The notes beneath the pieces are model-generated. The model saw nothing but the letters and a program-made list of their open reading frames with translations, was not told the DNA's origin and ran no database searches. A DNA stretch of 6,400 bases from Clostridia bacterium (GTDB lineage Bacteria; Bacillota; DSM-521; Neomoorellales; Neomoorellaceae). Positions 1 to 6,400 of this stretch are shown here, in pieces (the stretch's first letter is position 1; each line of letters starts with the position of its first letter). A program made the position numbers and the translations under genes. The stretch is taken from NCBI GenBank assembly GCA_012727745.1, contig JAAYGJ010000117.1:1-6400 (forward strand). Reading direction: 5' to 3'.

Positions 1-75
1 TCTATCTATATGAAAACCTCGCACGTTCGACTGCTGGAAAGTTCGCCCTATTCATATTCCCGGGAGGTTTTATAA
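1..75 (+). CDS. Possible C-terminal tail of an upstream gene (partial)
   Basis: Frame 1 is open from the left edge and ends with TAA at 73-75, the three bases directly before the TTG start of the ATPase gene. The last 24 residues would read SIYMKTSHVRLL then ESSPYSYSREVL. The ATPase ribosome binding site lies inside this tail, the usual layout for translationally coupled operon genes. I do not recognise the sequence, so no function is given. It could be the last gene of a Cox-type cluster, or it could be an untranslated leader that happens to be open. Frame 3 is also open from the left edge, but it runs on as a shadow through the ATPase gene, so it is the less likely reading. Confidence 0.35.
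   Translation, partial: SIYMKTSHVRLLESSPYSYSREVL
62..68 (+). promoter_or_regulatory. Ribosome binding site of the MoxR-type ATPase
   Basis: GGGAGGT matches the Shine-Dalgarno consensus closely and ends 7 bases before the TTG at 76. An in-frame TAA sits at 73-75, so translation cannot begin further upstream. Together these fix the start at TTG 76. The bases at 71-76 also spell TATAAT, but this overlaps the start codon and is not taken as a promoter. Confidence 0.85.
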
Positions 76-948
76 TTGTTTTCTTGCGTAGAAGAATTGC
101 AGCAGCAGCTGGCACGTTGCAAGTACCTTTTAGATTACGACGCAGCCACAGTCGTCTATCTGGCAATAAAACTGCAAAAGCCTATTTTTACAGAAGGGCC
201 TGCCGGGGTAGGCAAAACCGAGCTGGCAAAAGCCCTGGCTGCAGCCATGGACCGGCAGCTAATCCGCTTGCAGTGTTATGAAGGACTGGACGAAACTAAA
301 GCCCTGTATGAATGGGACTACCAGAAACAGCTCCTGTGCCTTCACCTTAATGCCGTACAAAATTTTTCCTGGGAAAATGCCAAACAGAATATTTTCACCA
401 CTGAATTTCTCCTGGCCCGTCCCATCTTGCGCGCTTTAATAGCAGAAGAGCCTGTAGTTCTGCTGTTGGACGAAGTAGATAAAAGCGATGCGGAGTTCGA
501 AAGTTTTCTCCTAGAAATACTCTCTGACTACCAGGTAACTATCCCCGAGTTGGGTACAATCAAGGCCAAAAACATTCCCCTGGTTATTCTCACCAGCAAC
601 AACACCCGTCTGTTCAGCGACGCATTAAAGAGGAGATGCGTCCACTTATATCTAGATTACCCTACCTTTGAAAGGGAATTAGAAATCTTGCGCCTCAAAG
701 TACCGCACATTAATCAAGCCCTTGCGCGCCAGGTCGTCCGTTTTGTCCAGTCAATCAGGCAACAAAAATTAAAAAAAGCACCCAGCATTGCAGAAAGTAT
801 TGACTGGGCTCAGGCACTCCTATCGCTGGGGATCGAGTGTATTGACGAAAAAGTTATCAATAATACTCTTACGGTGTTACTTAAATACCAGAGTGACATC
901 GAAAAAGTCAAAGAAAAGAAGCTATCCACTTTTCTTTTAGGAGTGTAA
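76..948 (+). CDS. MoxR-family AAA+ ATPase, CoxD-like
   Basis: This is a 290-residue cytoplasmic AAA+ ATPase of the MoxR group, closest in layout to CoxD of carbon monoxide dehydrogenase clusters. Such ATPases work with a VWA partner to remodel or activate a metalloenzyme; in Cox systems CoxD and CoxE help finish the Mo/Cu site. Visible motifs are Walker A GPAGVGKT (residues 41-48), a GLDETKALYEWDY segment after the first core strand (70-82) typical of this subgroup, Walker B VVLLLDEVD (127-135), sensor 1 TSNN (173-176), an arginine-finger region ALKRRC (183-188) and the lid motif PSIAESIDW (236-244). The length is that of a complete family member, and all key ATPase residues are present. It starts with TTG, fixed by an abutting in-frame stop and a strong ribosome binding site. 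The VWA gene follows after 10 bases, so the two are almost certainly co-transcribed. NorQ-type or other MoxR subgroups are the main alternatives. The client enzyme cannot be told from this window. Confidence 0.93.
   Translation: MFSCVEELQQQLARCKYLLDYDAATVVYLAIKLQKPIFTEGPAGVGKTELAKALAAAMDRQLIRLQCYEGLDETKALYEWDYQKQLLCLHLNAVQNFSWENAKQNIFTTEFLLARPILRALIAEEPVVLLLDEVDKSDAEFESFLLEILSDYQVTIPELGTIKAKNIPLVILTSNNTRLFSDALKRRCVHLYLDYPTFERELEILRLKVPHINQALARQVVRFVQSIRQQKLKKAPSIAESIDWAQALLSLGIECIDEKVINNTLTVLLKYQSDIEKVKEKKLSTFLLGV
939..943 (+). promoter_or_regulatory. Ribosome binding site of the VWA gene
   Basis: AGGAG lies within the last codons of the ATPase gene, 15 bases ahead of the GTG at 959. The spacing is longer than ideal. 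An in-frame TAG at 938-940 blocks earlier starts, and GTG 959 is the first usable start codon after it. Translation is probably coupled to that of the ATPase. Confidence 0.6.
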
Positions 949-958
949 GCAAGTAACA

Positions 959-2107
959 GTGGAAAAGAAGATACTTGAATTCAGCCGCCTGTTACGCAGG
1001 GCCGGAGTTAATGTCTCTTTGCCCCAAATTGAAACAGCAGTCAAAGCTGTTGCCGTGCTGGGCTTAAACCGCTCTGATTTTTATCAGGCTTTGCGCTGTA
1101 CCCTGGTAACAGAAAAGGCTGATCTCCCCCTGTTTGACAAACTCTTTAACCTTTACTTTACTATGCCCCCTTGCCGCCAGGAAACTGATAAAAATACCGC
1201 CACCTCCCCGCCGCAGGCTAAGGAAAATGATGAAGAACACCAGCAAGAAGTAAAATCATCTCAACCCGGCGACGAAGAAACAGGGAGAAATAGAGATACT
1301 CCGGCGAAACAGATCAGCAATAACAGCAGGGAAAATCCAATTGTCCTGCCCCAAATCAAAGAATTGGAATTTTACCATTTACAACAGTCAGGTGTAACCG
1401 ATGTTGAAATTGAGGCTATCAAACATCGCCTCGCTCTCCTGGGGCAAAAGCTTGCCAGTAAATACTCCCGCCGCTACCGCAAGGCAAAACACGGCAGAAT
1501 AGATATGCAAAAAACTGTAAAATGCGCTTTTGCTGCTGGCGGGGTACCCCTCAAAATAAAATATAAGGCAAAAGCTCTGCGAAAACCCGAACTGCTCATC
1601 CTTTGTGACGTTTCAAAGTCAGTCGCTCCTTTCAGTGGATTTATGCTGCAGCTAGCTTACTCGTTCCAGAACAACTTCCGTTTAGTGCGCTCTTTTCTTT
1701 TTGTTGATATAGTTGATGAAGTCACTCCATACTTTAAAAATGAAAGTTACAGACAGGCTCTCGACAAAGCTTTTACCAAAGCCTACTTCGCCCAGACAGG
1801 CATATCAGACTATGGCAGAGTTTTCGCCCTCTTCGCCGGCGAATACTGCCCTGGAATTTCTAACAAAAGCACCTTAATTATCCTGGGGGACGCAAGAAAT
1901 AACGGCTACCCGGCTGATAAAGCATCCCTCGAAACAATTAGAAGCCATGTAAAAAGATTAATCTGGCTCAATCCCCAGCCCCGGGAACAGTGGGATAAGG
2001 GAGACAGTATCATTAGCACCTACGCGCCTTGTTGCGATTACCTCTTTGAATGCCGTAACCTCAGACAGCTGGAAAACATAATAAATAGGGATGAGGTCTT
2101 TATCTAA
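959..2107 (+). CDS. VWA domain protein, CoxE-like
   Basis: This 382-residue protein belongs to the CoxE-type von Willebrand A family, the partner of the preceding ATPase. The N-terminal part (about 1-70) is a helical region beginning EKKILEFSRLLRRAGVNVS, as is usual in CoxE proteins. A charged, Gln/Glu/Asn-rich linker of low complexity (about 72-127) follows. Next comes the basic block SRRYRKAKHGRIDMQKT (170-186) leading into GGVPLKIKY, which in the family precedes the VWA fold. The metal-binding MIDAS motif is DVSKS (217-221), with a second loop GISDYG (281-286) and a third loop LGDARNN (309-315), so metal binding is probably retained. Where many relatives have Thr in the second loop, Ser283 is found here, a conservative change. 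No signal peptide or membrane segment is seen, so it should be cytoplasmic. GTG is the first usable start, 10 bases after the ATPase stop. The role is inferred: it bridges the ATPase to a client enzyme, as CoxE does for CO dehydrogenase. NorD-like VWA proteins are a less likely alternative. Confidence 0.9.
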   Translation: MEKKILEFSRLLRRAGVNVSLPQIETAVKAVAVLGLNRSDFYQALRCTLVTEKADLPLFDKLFNLYFTMPPCRQETDKNTATSPPQAKENDEEHQQEVKSSQPGDEETGRNRDTPAKQISNNSRENPIVLPQIKELEFYHLQQSGVTDVEIEAIKHRLALLGQKLASKYSRRYRKAKHGRIDMQKTVKCAFAAGGVPLKIKYKAKALRKPELLILCDVSKSVAPFSGFMLQLAYSFQNNFRLVRSFLFVDIVDEVTPYFKNESYRQALDKAFTKAYFAQTGISDYGRVFALFAGEYCPGISNKSTLIILGDARNNGYPADKASLETIRSHVKRLIWLNPQPREQWDKGDSIISTYAPCCDYLFECRNLRQLENIINRDEVFI

Positions 2108-2228
2108 AAATTTATCCCTGCCAAGCAAAACAAGCCAGACTGGCAGGGATAGTGTCATCATCAGACATTATTATCAAGATGTTTTAAAAAGCCATTAGCC
2201 TGCCGGCCATTGTGGCAATGCTTTGTGT
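2108..2228. other. Intergenic gap between convergent genes
   Basis: These 121 bases separate the 3' ends of the VWA gene (+) and mutS2 (-). They hold the inverted repeat listed separately, plus a minor palindrome CATTG-TGG-CAATG at 2208-2220. Read on the minus strand, a five-T run at 2190-2186 follows the minor palindrome at a distance of 17 bases, too far to make a clean terminator. No gene is seen here. Confidence 0.8.
2113..2151 (-). terminator. Intrinsic terminator, best fitting mutS2
   Basis: TATCCCTGCCA (2113-2123) and TGGCAGGGATA (2141-2151) form a perfect 11-bp stem around a 17-base loop. Read on the minus strand, the stem is followed by AATTTTT, the T run lying over 2110-2106, which fits a Rho-independent terminator for mutS2. 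Read on the plus strand, the stem is followed by GTGTCATCATC with no T run, so it would be a weak terminator for the VWA gene. The stem starts 6 bases after the VWA stop codon, so it may also protect that mRNA end. The large loop and short T tract lower confidence. Confidence 0.65.
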
Positions 2229-4607
2229 TTACCTGCTAATATCCACTACCGTAACGCCACTGCCCCCTTCGCCGGCGCCGCCAAAACGAAAACTTTTTAC
2301 CAGCGGGTGCTCGCGCAGGTACTTCTGCAGCGCCACCCGCAAAGCCCCCGTGCCTTTACCATGTATTAAACTTACCTGGTTCAAACCTGCCAGCACCGCA
2401 TCATCCAGATATTTATCTACCTGCTCGCAGGCCTCCGCAACCGTCAACCCCCTCAGGTCTATTTCCGGGCTGAGTTCGTCGTTTTGTGCCACCTGCACCG
2501 TCCACCCGGCCTGGGCAGCACGCTTTTTCACTCTGGTCTCCTTTGCTCCGGCACTCACCAGGCGTAAATCTTTCAAGTACACGTTCAATTTCATTACTCC
2601 AACCTGGACCAGCACTTCCCCCTGGGCGCTGGGTGGGCTGATAACCTCCCCTACCTGCCCCCAGGTCTGCAGCAAAACCTTATCCCCCACCTGCAGCTCC
2701 TGCGGTGGCTCTCCCGCCGCTGCTGGCTGGTATTTTTCCAGTTCTCTTTCCATTTCGTCTTCCAAATCTTTTATTTGCTGCCGCGCTCTGAATACCGCCT
2801 TTTGCTGTTCTTTTAAGCTGGCCGCTGCCAGTTCTTTATCCAGGCGGGCCATTATTTCCCTGGTCTCAGCCCGGGCCCGGCGCACCAGCTGGCGGGCCTC
2901 CTCCCGTACTTTTTGCATCTGGGCGGCAGCCTGCTGTTGCCATTCCTGCCACAATCTTTCCTGCTCGGCCCGCATAGCCTGCGCCTCCCGGCGTAGCTGT
3001 TCGGCCTGGGCCCGTTCCTGTTCGCTCACCCGTTTATCTTCAGTTAGGCCGGCTATCAGGCGGTTGACCCGCCGGTCTTCTTCGCCAAGGAAGCTGCGGG
3101 CTTTCTGAATGATAGACTCCATCAAGCCCAGGCGGGCAGCAACGGCAAAAGCATTGCTCTCCCCCGGGGTGCCTATCAATAGCCTGTAAGTCGGTTGCAA
3201 GGTTTGGCTGTCAAATTCTACCGCTGCGTTTTCTACCCGCTCACGGGCATAGGCATAGGCCTTTAATTCGCTGTAGTGAGTAGTAGCTACCGTCCTGGCC
3301 CCCAGCCGGGTCAAATGATCGAGGATCGCCATTGCCAGGGCCGCCCCTTCGGTGGGATCGGTCCCGGCCCCCAGCTCATCCAGCAGGACCAGGCTCCCGG
3401 CAGTTACTTCCTTGAGAATGGTTATAATCTGACTCAGGTGCGCAGAAAAGGTGCTTAAGGATTGTTCGATGCTCTGCTCGTCGCCAATATCAGCATAAAC
3501 AGCAGCAGTAGCAGCAATTTCCGTACCGCTGGCCGCCGGCAGGTGCAGACCGCACTGGGCCATGAGGGTAAACAGGCCAATGGTCTTTAAGGTTACCGTC
3601 TTGCCACCGGTATTGGGGCCGGTAATTACCAGCGTATCGAATTCATATCCCAGAGTAAGGCTGATAGGTACCACTTTGCCGCTCAGCAGGGGATGGCGCC
3701 CTTGATTGATTCGCCAGCGTCCCTCCCCGTTCAAGCGCGGCGCCAAGGCCGACATCTTGTGGCTGAGGCGACCTTTGGCGATAGTAAAATCAATATCTCC
3801 CAGGGCCTCCAGGGTAAGGGTAAGGCGTTCTTTTTCCTGCCCTATAAGGTTGCTCAACCTTTGCAGAATAGCCTCAACCTCCCTGGCTTCAGCAGCCTGG
3901 AGGCGGTGCAGCTCATTATTGATTTCCACCAGGGCCATAGGCTCAATAAACAGGGTAGCCCCGCTGGCTGACTGGTCGTGCACCAGGCCTGGCACCTGTT
4001 GGCGGTATTCCTGTCTTACCGGGAGAACATAACGACCATTGCGCATTGTATAGATATTGTCCTGTAGAAACTTCTGCATTTGCGGGGAACGAAGGTAATT
4101 GTCCAAACGTTCTTGGGTCTGCTCCTGTAATTTTCGTATTTGCTGGCGCAGGCTGGCTAGCCTTGGTGTTGCCTGATCCAGGACCAGGCCGTCAGGTCCA
4201 ATGGCAGCCGTAATCTCCTTTTCCAGCTGGCGCAGATCAGCAATCCGCTCGGCCATGGCACGAAAAACGGGCCAGCTGCCCTCCAACCCTCGCAAAAACT
4301 TGTACAAACGCCGCGCGCTGGCCAGGGTTGTGGCCACCTTGAGCAGCTGTGGCCCTTCCAGCATGCCGCCGACAGCCGCCCGCTCCACTTCTTCCCGGAG
4401 ATCGTAAATCCTCCCCAGCGGCAAATCAGGATAGCGCGCCAACAGCCGGTCAGCCTCGCTGGTTGCAGCCTGGCGGCGGCTGACCGTCTCCAGGTCACGG
4501 GACGGGCGCAAGGTACGCACCCGCTCCACTCCCAGAGGCGAAACACAATGCTGCTCCAGTTTGGCCAGAACTTTATCTAATTCCAGTTTTACTAATGTCC
4601 TTGTCAA
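2229..4607 (-). CDS. mutS2: Endonuclease MutS2 (MutSB), ribosome-associated ATPase
   Basis: This encodes a 792-residue MutS2, a cytoplasmic homodimeric ABC-type ATPase. MutS2 was first described as limiting recombination; in Bacillus it also acts on collided ribosomes. It is not the mismatch-repair MutS, since the N-terminal mismatch-recognition domain is absent. Numbering from TTG 4607, the helical lever and clamp core spans about 1-300. Walker A is GPNTGGKT (330-337), Walker B with D-loop is LVLLDELGAGTDPTEG (406-421), and the switch histidine lies in ATTHYSE (441-447). A long Arg/Glu/Gln-rich coiled coil runs about 505-625, followed by a small beta-rich KOW-like region (about 635-685). The C-terminal Smr nuclease domain has EIDLRGLTV (715-723) and LIHGKGTGALR (747-757). 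All key residues are intact, and the length matches the family's roughly 785 residues. A longer reading from TTG 4715 would add 36 residues unlike MutS2 and would start upstream of the promoter, so it is rejected. It follows the U32 gene after 112 bases and has its own promoter. Confidence 0.96.
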   Translation of the reverse strand: MTRTLVKLELDKVLAKLEQHCVSPLGVERVRTLRPSRDLETVSRRQAATSEADRLLARYPDLPLGRIYDLREEVERAAVGGMLEGPQLLKVATTLASARRLYKFLRGLEGSWPVFRAMAERIADLRQLEKEITAAIGPDGLVLDQATPRLASLRQQIRKLQEQTQERLDNYLRSPQMQKFLQDNIYTMRNGRYVLPVRQEYRQQVPGLVHDQSASGATLFIEPMALVEINNELHRLQAAEAREVEAILQRLSNLIGQEKERLTLTLEALGDIDFTIAKGRLSHKMSALAPRLNGEGRWRINQGRHPLLSGKVVPISLTLGYEFDTLVITGPNTGGKTVTLKTIGLFTLMAQCGLHLPAASGTEIAATAAVYADIGDEQSIEQSLSTFSAHLSQIITILKEVTAGSLVLLDELGAGTDPTEGAALAMAILDHLTRLGARTVATTHYSELKAYAYARERVENAAVEFDSQTLQPTYRLLIGTPGESNAFAVAARLGLMESIIQKARSFLGEEDRRVNRLIAGLTEDKRVSEQERAQAEQLRREAQAMRAEQERLWQEWQQQAAAQMQKVREEARQLVRRARAETREIMARLDKELAAASLKEQQKAVFRARQQIKDLEDEMERELEKYQPAAAGEPPQELQVGDKVLLQTWGQVGEVISPPSAQGEVLVQVGVMKLNVYLKDLRLVSAGAKETRVKKRAAQAGWTVQVAQNDELSPEIDLRGLTVAEACEQVDKYLDDAVLAGLNQVSLIHGKGTGALRVALQKYLREHPLVKSFRFGGAGEGGSGVTVVDISR

Positions 4608-4614
4608 GCTCGTG

Positions 4615-4619
4615 CCCCC
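4615..4619 (-). promoter_or_regulatory. Ribosome binding site of mutS2
   Basis: Read on the minus strand, GGGGG lies 7 bases before the TTG at 4607-4605. It can pair with the CCUCC of the 16S rRNA tail using one G-U pair. The spacing is ideal, and the protein from this TTG begins with the normal MutS2 N-terminus (LTRTLVKLELDKVL), so the site decides the start. An ATG overlapping the site (4621-4619) is out of frame and meets a stop after five codons. Confidence 0.65.
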
Positions 4620-4640
4620 ATCTGTTTGACCTTCTACCTG

Positions 4641-4669
4641 ATGATAACGGCAATAACGGTTGGGGTCAA
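4641..4669 (-). promoter_or_regulatory. Sigma-A-type promoter for mutS2
   Basis: On the minus strand the -35 box TTGACC (4669-4664) and the -10 box TATCAT (4646-4641) each differ from consensus by one base and are separated by exactly 17 bases. Transcription would start near 4634, giving a leader of about 27 bases containing the GGGGG ribosome binding site. The promoter lies wholly in the gap after the U32 gene, so mutS2 can be expressed separately, although read-through from the U32 gene is also likely. No operator is recognised. Confidence 0.7.
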
Positions 4670-4719
4670 CAGGGAAGCGTATGCAGCGCCTGTTATGCAA
4701 AAACAGTACTCCCAAGCTG

Positions 4720-6400
4720 TTATACTACTCCTCGGTAATAATGGCCGCGGGTAGTCCCGGCCGGAGCCAGCTTCTCGGCCTCCCTTGCTGCCGCCGCCAG
4801 TACCTCCTTTTCCCTGCCAGTACCCAGGGCAGACAGGGCGCGGCGGTAAAGTCCCGTTAGCTGCTTGACATAAGCTGCCTGTTTTTCCCGGGCCTCCAGG
4901 CGCACCCAGCTAACACCGAGCCTGGCAATCTCATTCAGCCGGTCGACGAGGCTCATTTCTTTGGCATTGTATAGATAAAAGCGGCACTCCCGGTCTACTG
5001 TCAACGGAAAAACCAGGCCCAGGCGGTCCTGCAAAGCATAGCCTCCCCGGCGGCAGGGAGCAGTACAGGGCTCTCCCTTTGTGCGCCCGCCCAGACGGGC
5101 TCCCAGGACACAGTGAGCCGAAACCATCAATGGCAAAGCCCCGTGTACTACTACCTCCAGCGGTATCTCAGCTGCTATCTGCCGCAGCTGCTCCAGATTT
5201 AATTCGGGAGACAGGGTTACCCCCTTTAAGCCTTCCCGGGCCAGTGCAGCTACGCTCCAGGAATTGAAAAGATTAAGGGGATAATCAGCCCATCCTGCCA
5301 CGCCCCGCTCTTTAATCATCTGCAAACTGCCGGCATTAGCGACCAGAATGGTAGCTGCACCTGCCTGCAACAAAAGTTCAAGCCGGCGGGACACTTTGGC
5401 CTCTTCCTGTTCGTGCCACAGGCGCGGCAGGGCGGGGATCAGTTCCGCGCCCTGTTCTCCGGCCAGGCGCAGTAAAGCTTCCAATTCTGCCCTACCTATA
5501 GGCTCCCTGCCCTGCCATACCTCGCCGCCCAAGTAGACCCGTTCCGCTCCGGCAGCCAGGGCTGCCCTGGCTGCTGCGGCATCGCCCACTGCCACGGCCA
5601 GCCGGGGCACCGCCCCTGCTGACCGCTGCCTGCGGCTGACCTCAGGCTTAAGTCCCCCGGCGCCAGCACTTCCCGAGCCTGTAGGTGCCGGCACTTTTCC
5701 CTTGCCTGGCCCCTCGCCAAAGGGCCAACCGAAAACCTGCTGCCAGCGGGCTTTAAATTCCATTAACGGCGGTACCCGTTGCGGCCAGGCGGCCAGGCGC
5801 TGCCGGCGCAGTTTAGCTACCGCCTCGCGACGAAGGCGGTTTAGCTCGCTAAAAGGCAGCATCAGCGAACCTTCAATTTCGTTCACTAACTTTTCCAGCT
5901 TGAAAGGCGTATTGCCCAGCCGCCCCAGCTGGGCTGCCAGCACCTTATCGTCCAGGGGATGGCGGCTGGCAGCCTCGGTTTTGAGTTGCGATACTGCTTT
6001 CACCCGCTGTCCTTCCCTGTCGAAAACTTCAAGCTGCAACGGCTCCCCGGCCCTGGCACTTACTTTCATGCCTACCGGTACCCGGCCTTCTTCATGGGGT
6101 GAAGTATAAGTACGCCTGATTGTATCTAACAGCTTAATATCGCTGGTCTTAAAAATCCGGTCTCCCGGCCGGGCAGCCGCTGGCAGCTCCAGCTCTACCG
6201 TAGCCCCTGCCGCCGCAGCCGTAACTTCACGACCGTCCTGCCAGAGCTTATGCACCACCACTCCCTGGTGCCCACCGCGGCTGACCCAGACATCCAGGCC
6301 GTCGCCCCGGTTTAGGGGAGCTTCCAGGTGTACTTTGCAGCACCTGCCCTGGCGCCGCCCAACCCGGCCCAGGTACAGACCCCGGTTGCTGGGGCGGCCA
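4720..6400 (-). CDS. U32-family protein with DUF3656 (RlhA-like), 5' end cut by the window edge
   Basis: The frame is open from the right edge to TAA at 4722-4720, giving 559 visible residues; the true start is outside. The residues before the GTG at 6261, including GRPSNRGLYLGRV and HLEAPLNRGDGLDVWV, look like normal family sequence, so 6261 is not the start. First comes the DUF3656/collagenase-like region (visible residues about 1-210). A Gly/Pro/Ala-rich linker (about 230-265) follows, then a second TIM-barrel-like U32 module (about 266-515). The C-terminal module has HGALPLMVSAHC and four cysteines at visible residues 430, 445, 449 and 472, the pattern that binds a 4Fe-4S cluster in UbiU/UbiV and related U32 proteins. 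Family members were once called peptidases; RlhA of E. coli hydroxylates C2501 of 23S rRNA, and UbiU/V hydroxylate ubiquinone precursors. An rRNA-hydroxylating role is the best inference, since the U32 plus DUF3656 layout is that of RlhA, but the second U32 module makes it longer. Proteolysis is doubtful. It precedes mutS2 by 112 bases on the same strand. Confidence 0.9.
   Translation of the reverse strand, partial: GRPSNRGLYLGRVGRRQGRCCKVHLEAPLNRGDGLDVWVSRGGHQGVVVHKLWQDGREVTAAAAGATVELELPAAARPGDRIFKTSDIKLLDTIRRTYTSPHEEGRVPVGMKVSARAGEPLQLEVFDREGQRVKAVSQLKTEAASRHPLDDKVLAAQLGRLGNTPFKLEKLVNEIEGSLMLPFSELNRLRREAVAKLRRQRLAAWPQRVPPLMEFKARWQQVFGWPFGEGPGKGKVPAPTGSGSAGAGGLKPEVSRRQRSAGAVPRLAVAVGDAAAARAALAAGAERVYLGGEVWQGREPIGRAELEALLRLAGEQGAELIPALPRLWHEQEEAKVSRRLELLLQAGAATILVANAGSLQMIKERGVAGWADYPLNLFNSWSVAALAREGLKGVTLSPELNLEQLRQIAAEIPLEVVVHGALPLMVSAHCVLGARLGGRTKGEPCTAPCRRGGYALQDRLGLVFPLTVDRECRFYLYNAKEMSLVDRLNEIARLGVSWVRLEAREKQAAYVKQLTGLYRRALSALGTGREKEVLAAAAREAEKLAPAGTTRGHYYRGVV

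Noticed and set aside
71..76. TATAAT as a -10 box
   Set aside because: It overlaps the TTG start codon and has no -35 partner at the right distance, and the ribosome binding site lies upstream of it.
1172..1339. Charged low-complexity stretch in the VWA gene as a possible repeat or frameshift
   Set aside because: The frame is continuous and linkers of this type are usual between the N-terminal and VWA parts of CoxE proteins; no repeated unit is visible.
2186..2220. Second terminator for mutS2 formed by CATTG/CAATG or GCCA/TGGC pairs plus a five-T run
   Set aside because: The stems are only 4-5 bp, and the T run does not directly follow the compact hairpin; the 11-bp stem at 2113-2151 is far better.
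2212..3108. 298-residue open frame on the + strand opposite the 3' part of mutS2
   Set aside because: Its product is a Ser/Arg/Cys-rich string with no recognisable motif, and it lies wholly antisense to the well-supported Smr and coiled-coil parts of mutS2. It is an artefact of high G+C coding sequence.
4668..4694. Hairpin AACAGG/CCTGTT in the gap between the U32 gene and mutS2, as a terminator
   Set aside because: The stem is only 6 bp with a 15-base loop and no T run follows on the minus strand. It overlaps the mutS2 -35 box and is probably chance.
4608..4715. 36-residue N-terminal extension of mutS2 from TTG 4715
   Set aside because: It starts only 4 bases after the U32 stop, it is unlike any MutS2 N-terminus, and it contains the promoter and ribosome binding site.
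6259..6261. GTG as the start of the U32 gene
   Set aside because: The frame stays open to the right edge, and the upstream residues match the U32/DUF3656 family, so the gene begins outside the window.

Overview
The window looks like chromosomal DNA from a Gram-positive bacterium of the Clostridia (Firmicutes), possibly a Desulfotomaculum/Moorella-type anaerobe. The evidence is a full-length MutS2 with a C-terminal Smr domain, directly downstream of a long U32-family protein with a DUF3656 region, together with strong Shine-Dalgarno sites and frequent TTG and GTG starts. The genus is an inference; there is no rRNA or other marker gene to settle it.

The layout is two convergent gene groups. 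On the + strand (1-2107) a MoxR-type AAA+ ATPase resembling CoxD is followed 10 bases later by a CoxE-like von Willebrand A protein. This is the classic ATPase/VWA pair that matures or activates partner metalloenzymes. The pair seems to continue an operon from the left, because an open frame running in from base 1 stops exactly where the ATPase starts. The target enzyme is not in the window.

On the - strand (2229-6400) the 3' two-thirds or so of a U32 protein, cut by the right edge, is followed by mutS2. The U32 frame is open to the last base, so its true start lies outside. The 112-base gap between the two genes holds a good sigma-A-type promoter (TTGACC, 17 bases, TATCAT) with a ribosome binding site. 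These place the mutS2 start at a TTG at 4607, giving a 792-residue protein of normal family length, rather than at the first possible TTG at 4715. The 121-base gap between the convergent groups holds one strong inverted repeat that best fits a terminator for mutS2.

The two halves differ in base composition: the + strand pair is clearly AT-richer than the U32/mutS2 pair, which hints at different histories. U32 proteins of the RlhA type hydroxylate 23S rRNA, and Bacillus MutS2 acts on collided ribosomes, so the minus-strand pair may share a ribosome-related theme. I found no CRISPR array, tRNA, rRNA, transposon or clearly undescribed system. The most useful observations are the mutS2 start and promoter, and the Cox-type pair with an unknown client.
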